Shown one piece after another: positions 38,707 through 46,329 of a DNA stretch of 64,000 nucleotides. The notes under the pieces are model-generated. The model searched no databases. It saw only the letters and a list, made by a program, of their open reading frames with translations, and had not been told where the DNA came from. How positions within the stretch are numbered: position 1 is the stretch's first letter; each line of letters begins with the position of its first letter. The translations under genes were made by a program, and so were the position numbers. Source of the stretch: an uncultured Myxococcales bacterium (GTDB lineage: Bacteria > Myxococcota_A > UBA9042 > CAIXZC01); contig CAITUV010000013.1 in NCBI GenBank assembly GCA_903895725.1, positions 121,191-185,190 on the forward strand, read 5' to 3'.

Positions 38707-40227
38707 ATGCGTGGATACAGCCGAGTCCTGGTGGGGATTGTGCCGCTGCTGGCAGGCGGCCTGGCTCTGTCGGGGTGTATCAAGTCGAGGTGCTTCCAGA
38801 ATGGGGACTGCGGGGCCGGGCAGGTCTGCGACCGGGCCGTCGGCGTCTGCTTCGAGCCGGAATGCTTGGCCGACAAGCCCTGCCCTCAGGGATCCTTCTG
38901 TGAGGAGTACAAGTGCCTGGAAGGGTGCGCTGCCGACACCGAGTGCCAGCCGGGGGAGAAGTGCATCGATGCCCGCTGCCTGGCGTTCCGTGAGGAGTGC
39001 AACTGCCTGGCCGCCCAGGACTTCTGCCTGGCCGATCGGAACCCTGAGTCTGCTTCCTACATGAAGAAAGTATGCGTGTCGGACTACAAGGAGTCCGGCG
39101 TGGCGTTGTTCTTCGGGTCCGTGGGCTGCCCTCACTGCTGGCATCTGTTCGGACAGCTGCGGGCGATGCAGGAGGAGCTGGCCGGCGAAGGGACCTTGCC
39201 GGAGCTAGTGTTCGTGAACATCAAGTCGGTGGATGCGACCCCGGAGAAGATCGCGGTGGGTATGAGCGAGGTCGTCAATCCCATCGTCCAGGACGGCGAG
39301 AACGTGGGGTTCTGGGATGCCTACCTGGCAGACTGGTACCACCTCGTGCTGGTGGATCGCAGCGGCTGCATTGCCGCTCATTACGGACCACTCTCCTCGG
39401 AGGGGCTGGACGGAGAGGAGGGGCAGGAAATCCGGACGGCGTGGAAGGCTGCCCTGGCGGCGGAATGCACGCCGCCGGAGGCCGACGTGAAGGGGGACGC
39501 CACCGGCGAAGTGGACGGGGGCTTGCTGCCCGAGGTTCAGGGCGTCGAAGCGGTGGAGATCCAGGGAGACGGGGGAAGCGACATCCAGTCGGAGCAGAGC
39601 CCGGGAGACGGTCTCGTCGACGTTTCCTCCGACCTGGAGCTGAACGACGTGTGGGAGACCTCGTCGGATGCGGAGGGGACGCAGGACGTACCGCCCGAGG
39701 ACGTCTCGCCATTCCAGCTCGCCGAAGTCTGCCAGGTGGTCAAGACCGACCCGGTTCCGCTGGGCGGCAGCGTGCCCTACTTCCTGTGCATGGACCGCAA
39801 CAGCACGTCTTCCGGGTATGGGCTGGGTTTCTCGCCGTGGACGCTGTCCGAGAAGGTCTGGATCGCGTACTTCGGCGCCTGCACCTGAGGCTACTGTCAG
39901 CAGCAGGCTGCTGCTCTCGAAGCGCTGGTCAAGGAGCATCCGGAGTGGACGGGGAAGGTGGTGGCCCTGATGATCAACCAGGCTGGGTCCGATTCCGGCC
40001 TGGAGGCTTGCTCGCAGGCGATGGCGCTGCCGCTGGGGCAGGACGAGCACGAGGTGGATCCGCTGGGAGTCGAAGGACTTCCGAAGGTATGGACCGCACT
40101 GGGGGCGACCTACAACTCGCTTGCCATCGTGGACGTGGCGGGCAACCTGGTGTACCGGTTGGAGCCGGTGACGTTCGCGACGGACAACGAGAAGATCGTG
40201 GCCGTTGTCAAGGCGTTGCTCAAGTAG
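38707..40227 (+). CDS. Probable selenoprotein: lipoprotein with two thioredoxin-like domains, in-frame TGA as Sec394
   Basis: The signal peptide ends in the lipobox LALSGC (Cys24), followed by Cys-rich modules to about residue 120. A first thioredoxin-like domain (about 128-255) has FFGSVGCPHC (Cys141, Cys144). An acidic linker separates it from a second such domain (about 340-506). TGA at 39886-39888 falls in YFGACT-TGA-GYC, aligning with the first Cys of the domain-1 CPHC motif, so reading through gives UGYC (Sec394, Cys397). Downstream, the same frame stays open for 112 codons and encodes a coherent thioredoxin C-half (LVKEHPEW, VVALMIN, LPKVWTALG). A SECIS-like hairpin follows the TGA. 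If TGA stops, the product is 393 aa without its second redox motif. A pseudogene created by a Cys-to-stop mutation is the main alternative. Confidence 0.8.
39886..39888 (+). other. Putative selenocysteine codon (TGA, Sec394)
   Basis: In-frame TGA within a redox motif. Domain 1 reads FGSVGCPHC and domain 2 reads FGACT(TGA)GYC, so TGA replaces the peroxidatic or attacking Cys of CxxC, the position usually occupied by Sec in thioredoxin-like selenoproteins. Confidence 0.78.
39896..39914 (+). promoter_or_regulatory. SECIS-like hairpin just after the TGA
   Basis: A six-pair stem CAGCAG (39898-39903) with CTGCTG (39908-39913) closes a CAGG loop. T39897 is bulged, and G39896 pairs with C39914 below it. 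A bulged U in the stem and GG in the apical loop, about 20 nt after the TGA, match the general form of the E. coli fdhF SECIS element. The sequence also encodes QQQAAA, so coding constraint is compatible with it. Confidence 0.6.
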
Positions 40228-40238
40228 GGCGGGAGCGG

Positions 40239-41735
40239 ATGGGGGGACCGTTGGTGGCAAGGGCAATTGCGATCCTGTTCTGGCTGGGGGTCGGCTCGGC
40301 CGCATTGGCCGGGAGTCCCGAGGCCGGCCAGGCCGGGGACGCTTCGGGGTACTTCCTGGCCTCCTGCGACCCGGAGTTGCCCGGGCTGCTCACTTCCGAT
40401 CCGCAGGCCGCCGAGGCCCGGGCCATGGAGCTTGCCGGTCCGGAGCCGGGGAAGTGGCGTTGCAGGGCCGCCCTGGCCGAGGTCTACATCCGCAATGGGA
40501 ACCACTTCTGGGCTCTGACCAGCCTGACCGAAGCCAAGGCGGATGCCGGAAGCGAGATCGGGCAGGGGGACCAGGACGCCCTGGCACTCCTGACGTGCGT
40601 GGCCCTGGCCGGATCCGGCCAATGGGAGGATGCCGGCTCGTGGTGCCTGGACACGGACGGTGCGGGGGGACGTAGCGCTCAGGCCCGGTATTACGGGGGA
40701 ATCTCGGCCTTCAGGAGTGGAGACGACCGGCGTGCCATTTCCGCCCTGGATTCGGAGGCCCTGGCCGGGCTTCCTCCCGTGATGCGGGAATCAGCGGCTG
40801 CCTTCCGCACGCTCGCCTTCGGACGGCTCATGGGAGCGAGGCCGGGGCTCCTGGTCGCGGCCGGTGCCGGGGCCGGTTACGACTCCAACGCACTCATGGC
40901 ACCGGAGGACCGCGCCCTGGTCGGGCTGACCGGAGAGCCTGCGGCCTTCAAGACGTCGGTCTGGGGAACGATGGGGTTCCAGCCGAGGAACCTGGGGCGC
41001 TACGTGCTCGACTTCGACGGAAGCGTGTTCCGCAGCTTCCACCACGCGTCCCCGGCGGATTCCATCAACGCCACGGACCTCTCGGCTTCGGCAGCTGTGC
41101 GGAGGTTTGGGCTCTGGACCCGGGGGCGGGTGGCGCTGGAGCTCAAGTACAACTACCGGCTCACCTTCCTCGACGGAGGGCCCGCGACGCTGCAGGATGA
41201 GCTGTTCGGGTTCCTGGAGGCGCACACGGTCTCGCTGGGCCCGTCGATCTGGAAGGACGGCGGAGGTGCGTTCAGCCTCCGCTACACCGGGTCGTACCAG
41301 CGATTCGCCGAATTGGCCCGCAACGGCATCGGGAACGCCGTCGCGCTCGGGGAGGAGTTCGCTCTGGCCGAGGGGCTCTCGCTGACCCTGGCGCAGAGCG
41401 CCACGCTGTTCGCCGGGACCGGGCCGTATTCCCGCTACGGGGGGTCGGTCGGTACCTTCCTCGCCTGGCAGCCGCTGCCTCGGTGGGTGTTTGCGGCGCG
41501 GGGTACGGTGCAGTACGACGACTACCACGGCTCTCAGGGCTACTTCGACTCCGCGACCCGCCGAATCGACTGGCCCTGGGCGGCCCGTGGCGAGGTCTAT
41601 TTCGACATCGGGGCCGGGGTGATGGCGGGCGTGTTCGGCGGAGGAAGCGGTCGCAGCTCCAACATTGCGTCGCTCGACTACGCCAAGTGGGAGGCCGGTC
41701 TGACCCTGAACTTCAGCCGGGAGGGAATCCGATGA
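40239..41735 (+). CDS. Exported protein with helical-repeat N-half and outer-membrane beta-barrel C-half, 498 aa
   Basis: A signal peptide (ending ALAG, about 23-25) is followed by an Ala-rich helical region with TPR-like pairs (about 45-200). The C-terminal 300 residues show alternating aromatic/polar strands and Gly-rich turns typical of an outer-membrane barrel (for example AGAGAGYDSNAL, VEFDIGAGV-like strands). The ATG lies 11 bases after the selenoprotein stop, and the TGA overlaps the next ATG. It is therefore the middle gene of a three-gene envelope operon. It may be a secretion or assembly channel. Family not recognised. Confidence 0.8.
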   Translation: MGGPLVARAIAILFWLGVGSAALAGSPEAGQAGDASGYFLASCDPELPGLLTSDPQAAEARAMELAGPEPGKWRCRAALAEVYIRNGNHFWALTSLTEAKADAGSEIGQGDQDALALLTCVALAGSGQWEDAGSWCLDTDGAGGRSAQARYYGGISAFRSGDDRRAISALDSEALAGLPPVMRESAAAFRTLAFGRLMGARPGLLVAAGAGAGYDSNALMAPEDRALVGLTGEPAAFKTSVWGTMGFQPRNLGRYVLDFDGSVFRSFHHASPADSINATDLSASAAVRRFGLWTRGRVALELKYNYRLTFLDGGPATLQDELFGFLEAHTVSLGPSIWKDGGGAFSLRYTGSYQRFAELARNGIGNAVALGEEFALAEGLSLTLAQSATLFAGTGPYSRYGGSVGTFLAWQPLPRWVFAARGTVQYDDYHGSQGYFDSATRRIDWPWAARGEVYFDIGAGVMAGVFGGGSGRSSNIASLDYAKWEAGLTLNFSREGIR

Positions 41736-42079
41736 GGCCACGTGCGTCGAGGCTGTGTGCGGGAATCGTCGGGGTCATACTCCTGCTCGTGTGTGGCGGG
41801 TGCGCCACTTCTTCCAACCCCGGGAGCGCCGGAGGACTGCCGGTCATCGTGCCGGACGAAGAGGACGAGCTGCGGGCCTATTCTCCGGAGATCTACCTGA
41901 CCCAGCTGGCCGGCCACGGAGTCGGGGGGGGCATGGACCTGTCGGCCGCGTGCGGTTGCGCCGAAACCGGCTCGTCCTCGCCGTCGTCGCCGAGCGGCCC
42001 CTCGGTCACGCCGGGCGTCGAGCACAAGGGCAAGATCCCGCTGACCGTGACCATCATCGTGCCGCCGGTGCCGAAGTAG
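41732..42079 (+). CDS. Small lipoprotein, 115 aa
   Basis: The signal and lipobox end in VCGGC (Cys24). The mature part is short, with an acidic segment, a Gly/Ser-rich region containing CGC, a Ser-Pro linker and a hydrophobic end (LTVTIIVPPVPK). It overlaps the barrel gene by ATGA and ends the operon that starts with the putative selenoprotein. Function unknown. It could anchor or plug the barrel. Confidence 0.75.
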   Translation: MRPRASRLCAGIVGVILLLVCGGCATSSNPGSAGGLPVIVPDEEDELRAYSPEIYLTQLAGHGVGGGMDLSAACGCAETGSSSPSSPSGPSVTPGVEHKGKIPLTVTIIVPPVPK

Positions 42080-42117
42080 GGCGGGGGCAGGGGCACGAGC
42101 AGGGGCACGGGCACGGC

Positions 42118-43818
42118 TCAAGAAAAGGAAATCAGGGGGAGGTAGGGGGCCAGCACGGCGGGCTCGTCCAGGGCGGCGAGAACCCCGTCCGATGAGGCGT
42201 ACGGCCGGGAACCGGCAAGGCGGGCGGCCCGTTTCTTCCCGATGCCCGGCAACGCGGCCAGGGCCTTTTCGGGCAGGCTGTTGATCGGGATCGGGTAAGG
42301 GAGCGCCGTGACCGATCGGAATCCGTGACCGACGACGACGACGTCGAGGACCCGGCGGAGCGGCAGGCGAAGCGGCAGGCCGACCAGGAGCGGGTAGGAT
42401 GCGAGCTGGCGGCCGAAGGTCACATCGCCGTCGTGGAACTCCGTGACCAGGCCTTGCAGAACCGTGCCCACCGGAGCGACCTGGCGGAGCATGGGGCGCT
42501 CGATCTCCTCCTGGATCCGTTGCTTCCATTTCTGGAACCGCTGCTTGTTGATTCTTGGCGGGGAGCCATTGGTGAGGCGGTAGAGCGGAGTCTCCGGGAA
42601 GGCCATGACCTGCCGGACGTTGATCCTCCGCAGCAGGAGCCCTTCGGAGGCCACCCGGGACAGGAAGGCAAAGTTCAGCTCGTAAGTGGCTGCCGATTCC
42701 CCGGGGAGGCCGTGCAGCAGGTTGAGCCCCGGGAGCAGGTGGGGGAGGGAGGAGCCGGAGCGCCTGTTGCCTGCCTGGTTGAGCACCCGGATGGCCTCCA
42801 GTGTCTGCTCCGGAGTCGCCTTGAGGAAGTTCGCCGCCAGGACTGCGGGGTCAGCGCTTTCGAGCCCCAGGGCGGCGACATCGCCGGGGGTGTTGAGCGC
42901 TGCGACCGCGGACGCGATCTCGAAGCACTCGCGGGGGAAGCGGGCGACGAACCCCGGGTTCACGTTGTCGAGGTGGAGGGTAGAAAGGTCCGGAGCGGCC
43001 CGGCGAATGGACATGTAGAGCGCTTCGACCTCCGAGATGGAGGGGGCGGGCTCGCCCCGGCGTTTCCGGCCGGGCCAGGCAAACAGGTTGGGCTGCTTGC
43101 CGAGCCTGAAGTGGCGGACGCCCACCGCATGGAGCGCCCTGATCTCGTCCACGATGTCCTCATGGGGGCGAAAAGCCGCCTGCCCTTCCAGCCCCTCGGT
43201 ACAGAAGGAGCAGTGGACGGTCCGCTCGCAGCCTCGGGCGGTCTCGATTTCGGCGATCACGTGAGGAAAGTCGGGGTGCTGGGAAACCAGGGGGGCCCCG
43301 GCCGGAGCCAGGGCCGAGAGCGCTTCATACGGGGAGCAGGATGGCGGCGGCGGCAGGGAGCCGTCGTCGAGCCAGGCGGCGACGAAATCCTCCAGGCTGC
43401 CAGGTGCCAGCAGCGCAGGAGCGAGCAGGGCCGGCGGCACCGGCAGCGCCGACGTGCCTCCCGCGAGCGTGTAGCCGTGCCGGATGGGCCCTCCGACGAT
43501 GGAGGGGGCCGAAGTGGCCCTGAGGATGGACTGGAGCTCCGACAGGGACAGGGGGGTGCCCCCCTTGTAGTGCCCCGGAACGGTCAGCCCGGCCACGACC
43601 ACGAGAAGGTCACCGGAGTCGAGGGCCGCAATCTCCTCCCGAACGGCCGGCTCGGCGCGCCACAGGTCCGCTGTGACGTAGCGTACCGGGATCCCCCGGG
43701 AGAGCAGGAGACCGCCGACGTAGCGTGGATACGGGGAGATGTAGGGGGGGACGCCGAGCGCAGTCGGCTCGTCGACGTACCCATCGAGCAGCACGGCCTG
43801 TCTGACGCGGCGAAACAT
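42118..43818 (-). CDS. COG1031-type radical SAM protein with C-terminal helix-hairpin-helix, 566 aa
   Basis: The N-terminus resembles a B12-binding-like Rossmann region (VLLDGYVDEP, VVVAGLTVPGHYKGGTP). The cluster-binding site is CERTVHCSFC (Cys197-x5-Cys203-x2-Cys206), the spacing and context of archaeal-type Fe-S oxidoreductases of COG1031. A catalytic barrel follows (LHLDNVNPGF, LGLESADP, LLHGLPGE). A TRAM-like beta domain (VAPVGTVLQGLVTEFHDGDV) comes next, then a helix-hairpin-helix near the end (ALAALPGIGKKRAARLAGSRPY region). The HhH and TRAM elements suggest nucleic-acid binding, perhaps RNA modification. The reaction is unknown. Such proteins are mainly known from archaea, so horizontal origin is possible. 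Confidence 0.87.
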   Translation of the reverse strand: MFRRVRQAVLLDGYVDEPTALGVPPYISPYPRYVGGLLLSRGIPVRYVTADLWRAEPAVREEIAALDSGDLLVVVAGLTVPGHYKGGTPLSLSELQSILRATSAPSIVGGPIRHGYTLAGGTSALPVPPALLAPALLAPGSLEDFVAAWLDDGSLPPPPSCSPYEALSALAPAGAPLVSQHPDFPHVIAEIETARGCERTVHCSFCTEGLEGQAAFRPHEDIVDEIRALHAVGVRHFRLGKQPNLFAWPGRKRRGEPAPSISEVEALYMSIRRAAPDLSTLHLDNVNPGFVARFPRECFEIASAVAALNTPGDVAALGLESADPAVLAANFLKATPEQTLEAIRVLNQAGNRRSGSSLPHLLPGLNLLHGLPGESAATYELNFAFLSRVASEGLLLRRINVRQVMAFPETPLYRLTNGSPPRINKQRFQKWKQRIQEEIERPMLRQVAPVGTVLQGLVTEFHDGDVTFGRQLASYPLLVGLPLRLPLRRVLDVVVVGHGFRSVTALPYPIPINSLPEKALAALPGIGKKRAARLAGSRPYASSDGVLAALDEPAVLAPYLPLISFS

Positions 43819-43892
43819 CGGTCCCCTCACTGTGCGCCAATGTGGCACGTTTCCGGAACGTGCGCAAGCGGCGGGGGCGGCGGGGAAAGACG

Positions 43893-43952
43893 TAGGACGA
43901 ATAGGACAGATAGGACGAATAGGACGAATAGGACGAATGGGACGAATGGGAC
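43893..43952 (+). repeat. 9-bp tandem array (TAGGACGAA), about 6.5 copies
   Basis: Imperfect tandem copies of TAGGACGAA/TGGGACGAA. It would encode a GRIGRIG-like repeat in one frame but is not in a gene. Its reverse complement resembles the second array 115 bp away. Confidence 0.85.
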
Positions 43953-44065
43953 CCGCCGCCCCCCCTGAGGGAGAACGGCTCCTATCGCGGGATTGGCTGC
44001 CTAGCATGACCAGCCGAGTAGTCCCATCGGCCGCTAGTCAAACCCACCCCATAGATCCTCGCCGT

Positions 44066-44130
44066 GTCCTATGTTTTCCATTCGTCCCATGCGTCCTATG
44101 CGTCCTATGCGTCCTATTGCCTTCCATTCG
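44066..44130 (-). repeat. Inverted partner 9-bp array (GTCCTATGC)
   Basis: Repeats of GTCCTATGC with variants GTCCCATGC and TTTCCATTC, equivalent to GGACGCATA on the minus strand. They are in inverted orientation to the array at 43893-43952, so the pair could fold into a long imperfect hairpin or cruciform. Confidence 0.8.
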
Positions 44131-44146
44131 TCCGATCCGTTACAAT
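44117..44146 (+). promoter_or_regulatory. Sigma-70-like promoter for first VWA lipoprotein
   Basis: TTGCCT (44117-44122), an 18-bp spacer and TACAAT (44141-44146), 48 bases before the ATG. The -35 lies inside the repeat array. The second paralog has a similar TTGCC-N18 promoter. Confidence 0.5.
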
Positions 44147-44194
44147 CGCACTTGGACGAGAAACCGGTTCGAAACCGTAAAGAAGGAGGCACAG

Positions 44195-46243
44195 ATGGGC
44201 ACAGGACGCTCGTCATCGATCTTCTGGCTTCTTCCATCAACTGCGCTCCTGCTCCTGGCCCTTCCGGCCTGCCAGGACGTGCCGGTCCACGACGTGCTGC
44301 GGTCGTTCGAAGTCGAGGTGAGCCAGGTGACCGGCAAGCAGGGGAAGATCGAGCTCGATTTCCTCTGGGTGATCGACAATTCGGCGTCGATGTGCGGGGA
44401 GCAGTATGCATTGTCCAAGAGCTTTGGGGAGTTCGTCGAGAAGCTGGAGAAGTATCTGGCCAACATCGACATCCGGCTGGCGGTGACGACCACGGATGCG
44501 CTGGACAACGCCGGCAAGTTCATGAACACGCCGGCAAAGGACTATCCGCCGGCCGCGTACGAGCAGGTTCGGCACCCCTGCCTGGGTGATGAGGACTGTG
44601 CCAAGAAGCTGGGTACCGGCTGGGAGTGCAAGGCCTACCCGGCGGACAAGATGCGCAACCTGAACCTGTCGGTGAATTCCTACTGCATCCGGCGGTGCGG
44701 GTCGGCCGGGGATTGCTGCTCCGAGTTCTGCTTTGCCGACGAGTGCGGAGAGGACCAGACCTGCCTGAAGCAGCAGTGCACGGACGCGCCCACGGTGGAT
44801 TGCACGTTCGAGTGCCGGCACGTCGGCGAGGACAGCAACGGATGCCTGAGGCCGCCGGACACGGAGGACTGTCCGTCGTCGCTGCCGCGGTTCCTGACCA
44901 TGAACACGCTGGACCGGTTCAAGTGCAATGCCCAGGTGCCGGTCGAGCAGGATATGAACACCAACATCGAGCAGGGGCTCAGGGCCGCCTGGCTCGCCCT
45001 CGATCCGGTCGGACCCAATGCGGAGCAGGTCAAGTCGTTCCTCCGTGACGAGGCCTACCTGGTGGTGGTGTTCGTGGCGGACGAGGACGATTGCTCCATC
45101 GACCCTGCGTTCGGCTCCCCGAGCTATGCCTGCGAGGAGGACAAGGATTGTCCTGGCTGGGAATCGGGGCAAGTGGCGTGCAAGGTCGACGTGTACTACT
45201 CGAAGCTGATGGGCAAGGAGATGAAGCTGTGCCACGGGGTGATCAAGAAGGACTACTTCAACTCCTGCTCGCTGCTCGGGGAGTACCAGGGGCAGGCACA
45301 TCACCGGGCGGCGTACGATCCCGGCGTCCAAGAATGCACGAGCGGCGAGGAGTGCAGCTATGGATGGGCCTGCAATTCGCACAAGTGTCGGCCCGACATG
45401 TTCGGGCTGCCGGGCTACGCCAGCTACTCCAAGGACGCGCCCATGGGGGCACCGCTCCACTCGCTTGCTCCGGTGGCCGAGTTCTATTCGAAGCTGCGCT
45501 CGTTGAAGTCGGATCCGGGACGGGTGCTGGTCGCTGCCATCGTCGGGGATGGGATGCCCATGGGGGAGGGCAGCAAGGCCGAGAAGGAGGAGGCCTCGCT
45601 CATCTCGAGCGCCTGTCTCGACGACGACAAGGTGCTCGGGTGCCAGGTGTACAAGGCCGCCCAGGCGCAGGCCTCGGCCGAATGCCGCAAGGAGCCGTCC
45701 AAAGAGGGGTGCGAGGCGCTGCACGAGGCCAAGCTCGCCTGCATCCGGGACTGCTACGTGGCTTCGAAAGGCAACCCGAAGCAGCCGACCGTGGCCAAGA
45801 GCACGTATGTGTGCCAGAGCGAGTTCGGGACCGCGGACTATGGCGCCCGATATCTGAAGCTGGTGGAGATGTTCGGGCCCAATGGACGGTCGGCCAACCT
45901 GTGTGGCGGCGAGGGCATCGTCCCGGCCCTGGAGACGATTGCGGAGCTGATCATCCGGCGGGTGACGAAGATCTGTCTGCCGTCGGAAGTGAAGGAAGGG
46001 GAGGCGCTGGTGGTGCTGCTCCACAAGACCCAGCCGGACGGGAGCGTGACCACGGTGCAGCTTGAGGAGGGGGAGACGGAAGGGGCAGGGGACTTCCGGA
46101 TCGAGGCACCGACTCAGGCCTGCTGCTTCCCGGACGACCAGGGGAATTGCACGGGGACGCTCAAGGCCATCACATTCAACGACATCCTGGATCCGGAAGC
46201 ATCCATCGAAGTGAGGTATGAAGCGCAGCCATCCGCTCCTTGA
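44195..46243 (+). CDS. VWA-type Cys-rich lipoprotein, 682 aa (tandem paralog 1)
   Basis: The lipobox LALPAC (Cys26) is followed at about residues 50-70 by LDFLWVIDNSASM, a MIDAS-like DxSxS motif of von Willebrand A domains. The domain is interrupted by long Cys-rich insertions (CLGDEDC..., GDCCSEFCF, and DEDDCSID with further Cys pairs). A beta-rich C-terminal region ends DPEASIEVRYEA. About 40 Cys predict heavy disulfide bonding outside the cell. The start follows AAGGAGGC. It is closely related to the next gene along the whole length, with identical length. A metal-dependent adhesion role is inferred. Confidence 0.85.
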   Translation: MGTGRSSSIFWLLPSTALLLLALPACQDVPVHDVLRSFEVEVSQVTGKQGKIELDFLWVIDNSASMCGEQYALSKSFGEFVEKLEKYLANIDIRLAVTTTDALDNAGKFMNTPAKDYPPAAYEQVRHPCLGDEDCAKKLGTGWECKAYPADKMRNLNLSVNSYCIRRCGSAGDCCSEFCFADECGEDQTCLKQQCTDAPTVDCTFECRHVGEDSNGCLRPPDTEDCPSSLPRFLTMNTLDRFKCNAQVPVEQDMNTNIEQGLRAAWLALDPVGPNAEQVKSFLRDEAYLVVVFVADEDDCSIDPAFGSPSYACEEDKDCPGWESGQVACKVDVYYSKLMGKEMKLCHGVIKKDYFNSCSLLGEYQGQAHHRAAYDPGVQECTSGEECSYGWACNSHKCRPDMFGLPGYASYSKDAPMGAPLHSLAPVAEFYSKLRSLKSDPGRVLVAAIVGDGMPMGEGSKAEKEEASLISSACLDDDKVLGCQVYKAAQAQASAECRKEPSKEGCEALHEAKLACIRDCYVASKGNPKQPTVAKSTYVCQSEFGTADYGARYLKLVEMFGPNGRSANLCGGEGIVPALETIAELIIRRVTKICLPSEVKEGEALVVLLHKTQPDGSVTTVQLEEGETEGAGDFRIEAPTQACCFPDDQGNCTGTLKAITFNDILDPEASIEVRYEAQPSAP

Positions 46244-46271
46244 GCCGGGCGGCCGGGGGGCGAGATTATTG

Positions 46272-46301
46272 TTGCCGTAGCCCGCGTTAATCCTATATAC
46301 T
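46272..46301 (+). promoter_or_regulatory. Sigma-70-like promoter for second VWA lipoprotein
   Basis: TTGCCG (46272-46277), an 18-bp spacer and TATACT (46296-46301), 28 bases before the ATG. This suggests the second paralog is transcribed independently. Confidence 0.55.
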
Positions 46302-46329
46302 GCGGCAAGGCTTCTCCATGGAGGTGGCC

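Larger units (their letters stand above)
43819..44194. other. Gene-free interval with inverted 9-bp repeat arrays
   Basis: This 376-bp interval between divergent genes holds two short-unit tandem arrays in opposite orientation (43893-43952 and 44066-44130). A spacer of about 115 bp separates them. The promoter of the downstream VWA lipoprotein sits at the edge of the second array. No coding potential beyond repeat translation is evident. Confidence 0.75.

Noticed and set aside
39886..39888. Simple stop codon followed by an unrelated small gene (39958-40227)
   Set aside because: No ribosome site precedes the internal ATG. The frame is continuous across the TGA, and the protein on both sides forms one thioredoxin-like domain matching domain 1.
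39886..39888. Sequencing error at the TGA
   Set aside because: A single-base error cannot be excluded from sequence alone, but the SECIS-like hairpin and exact alignment to a redox Cys make Sec more likely than chance.
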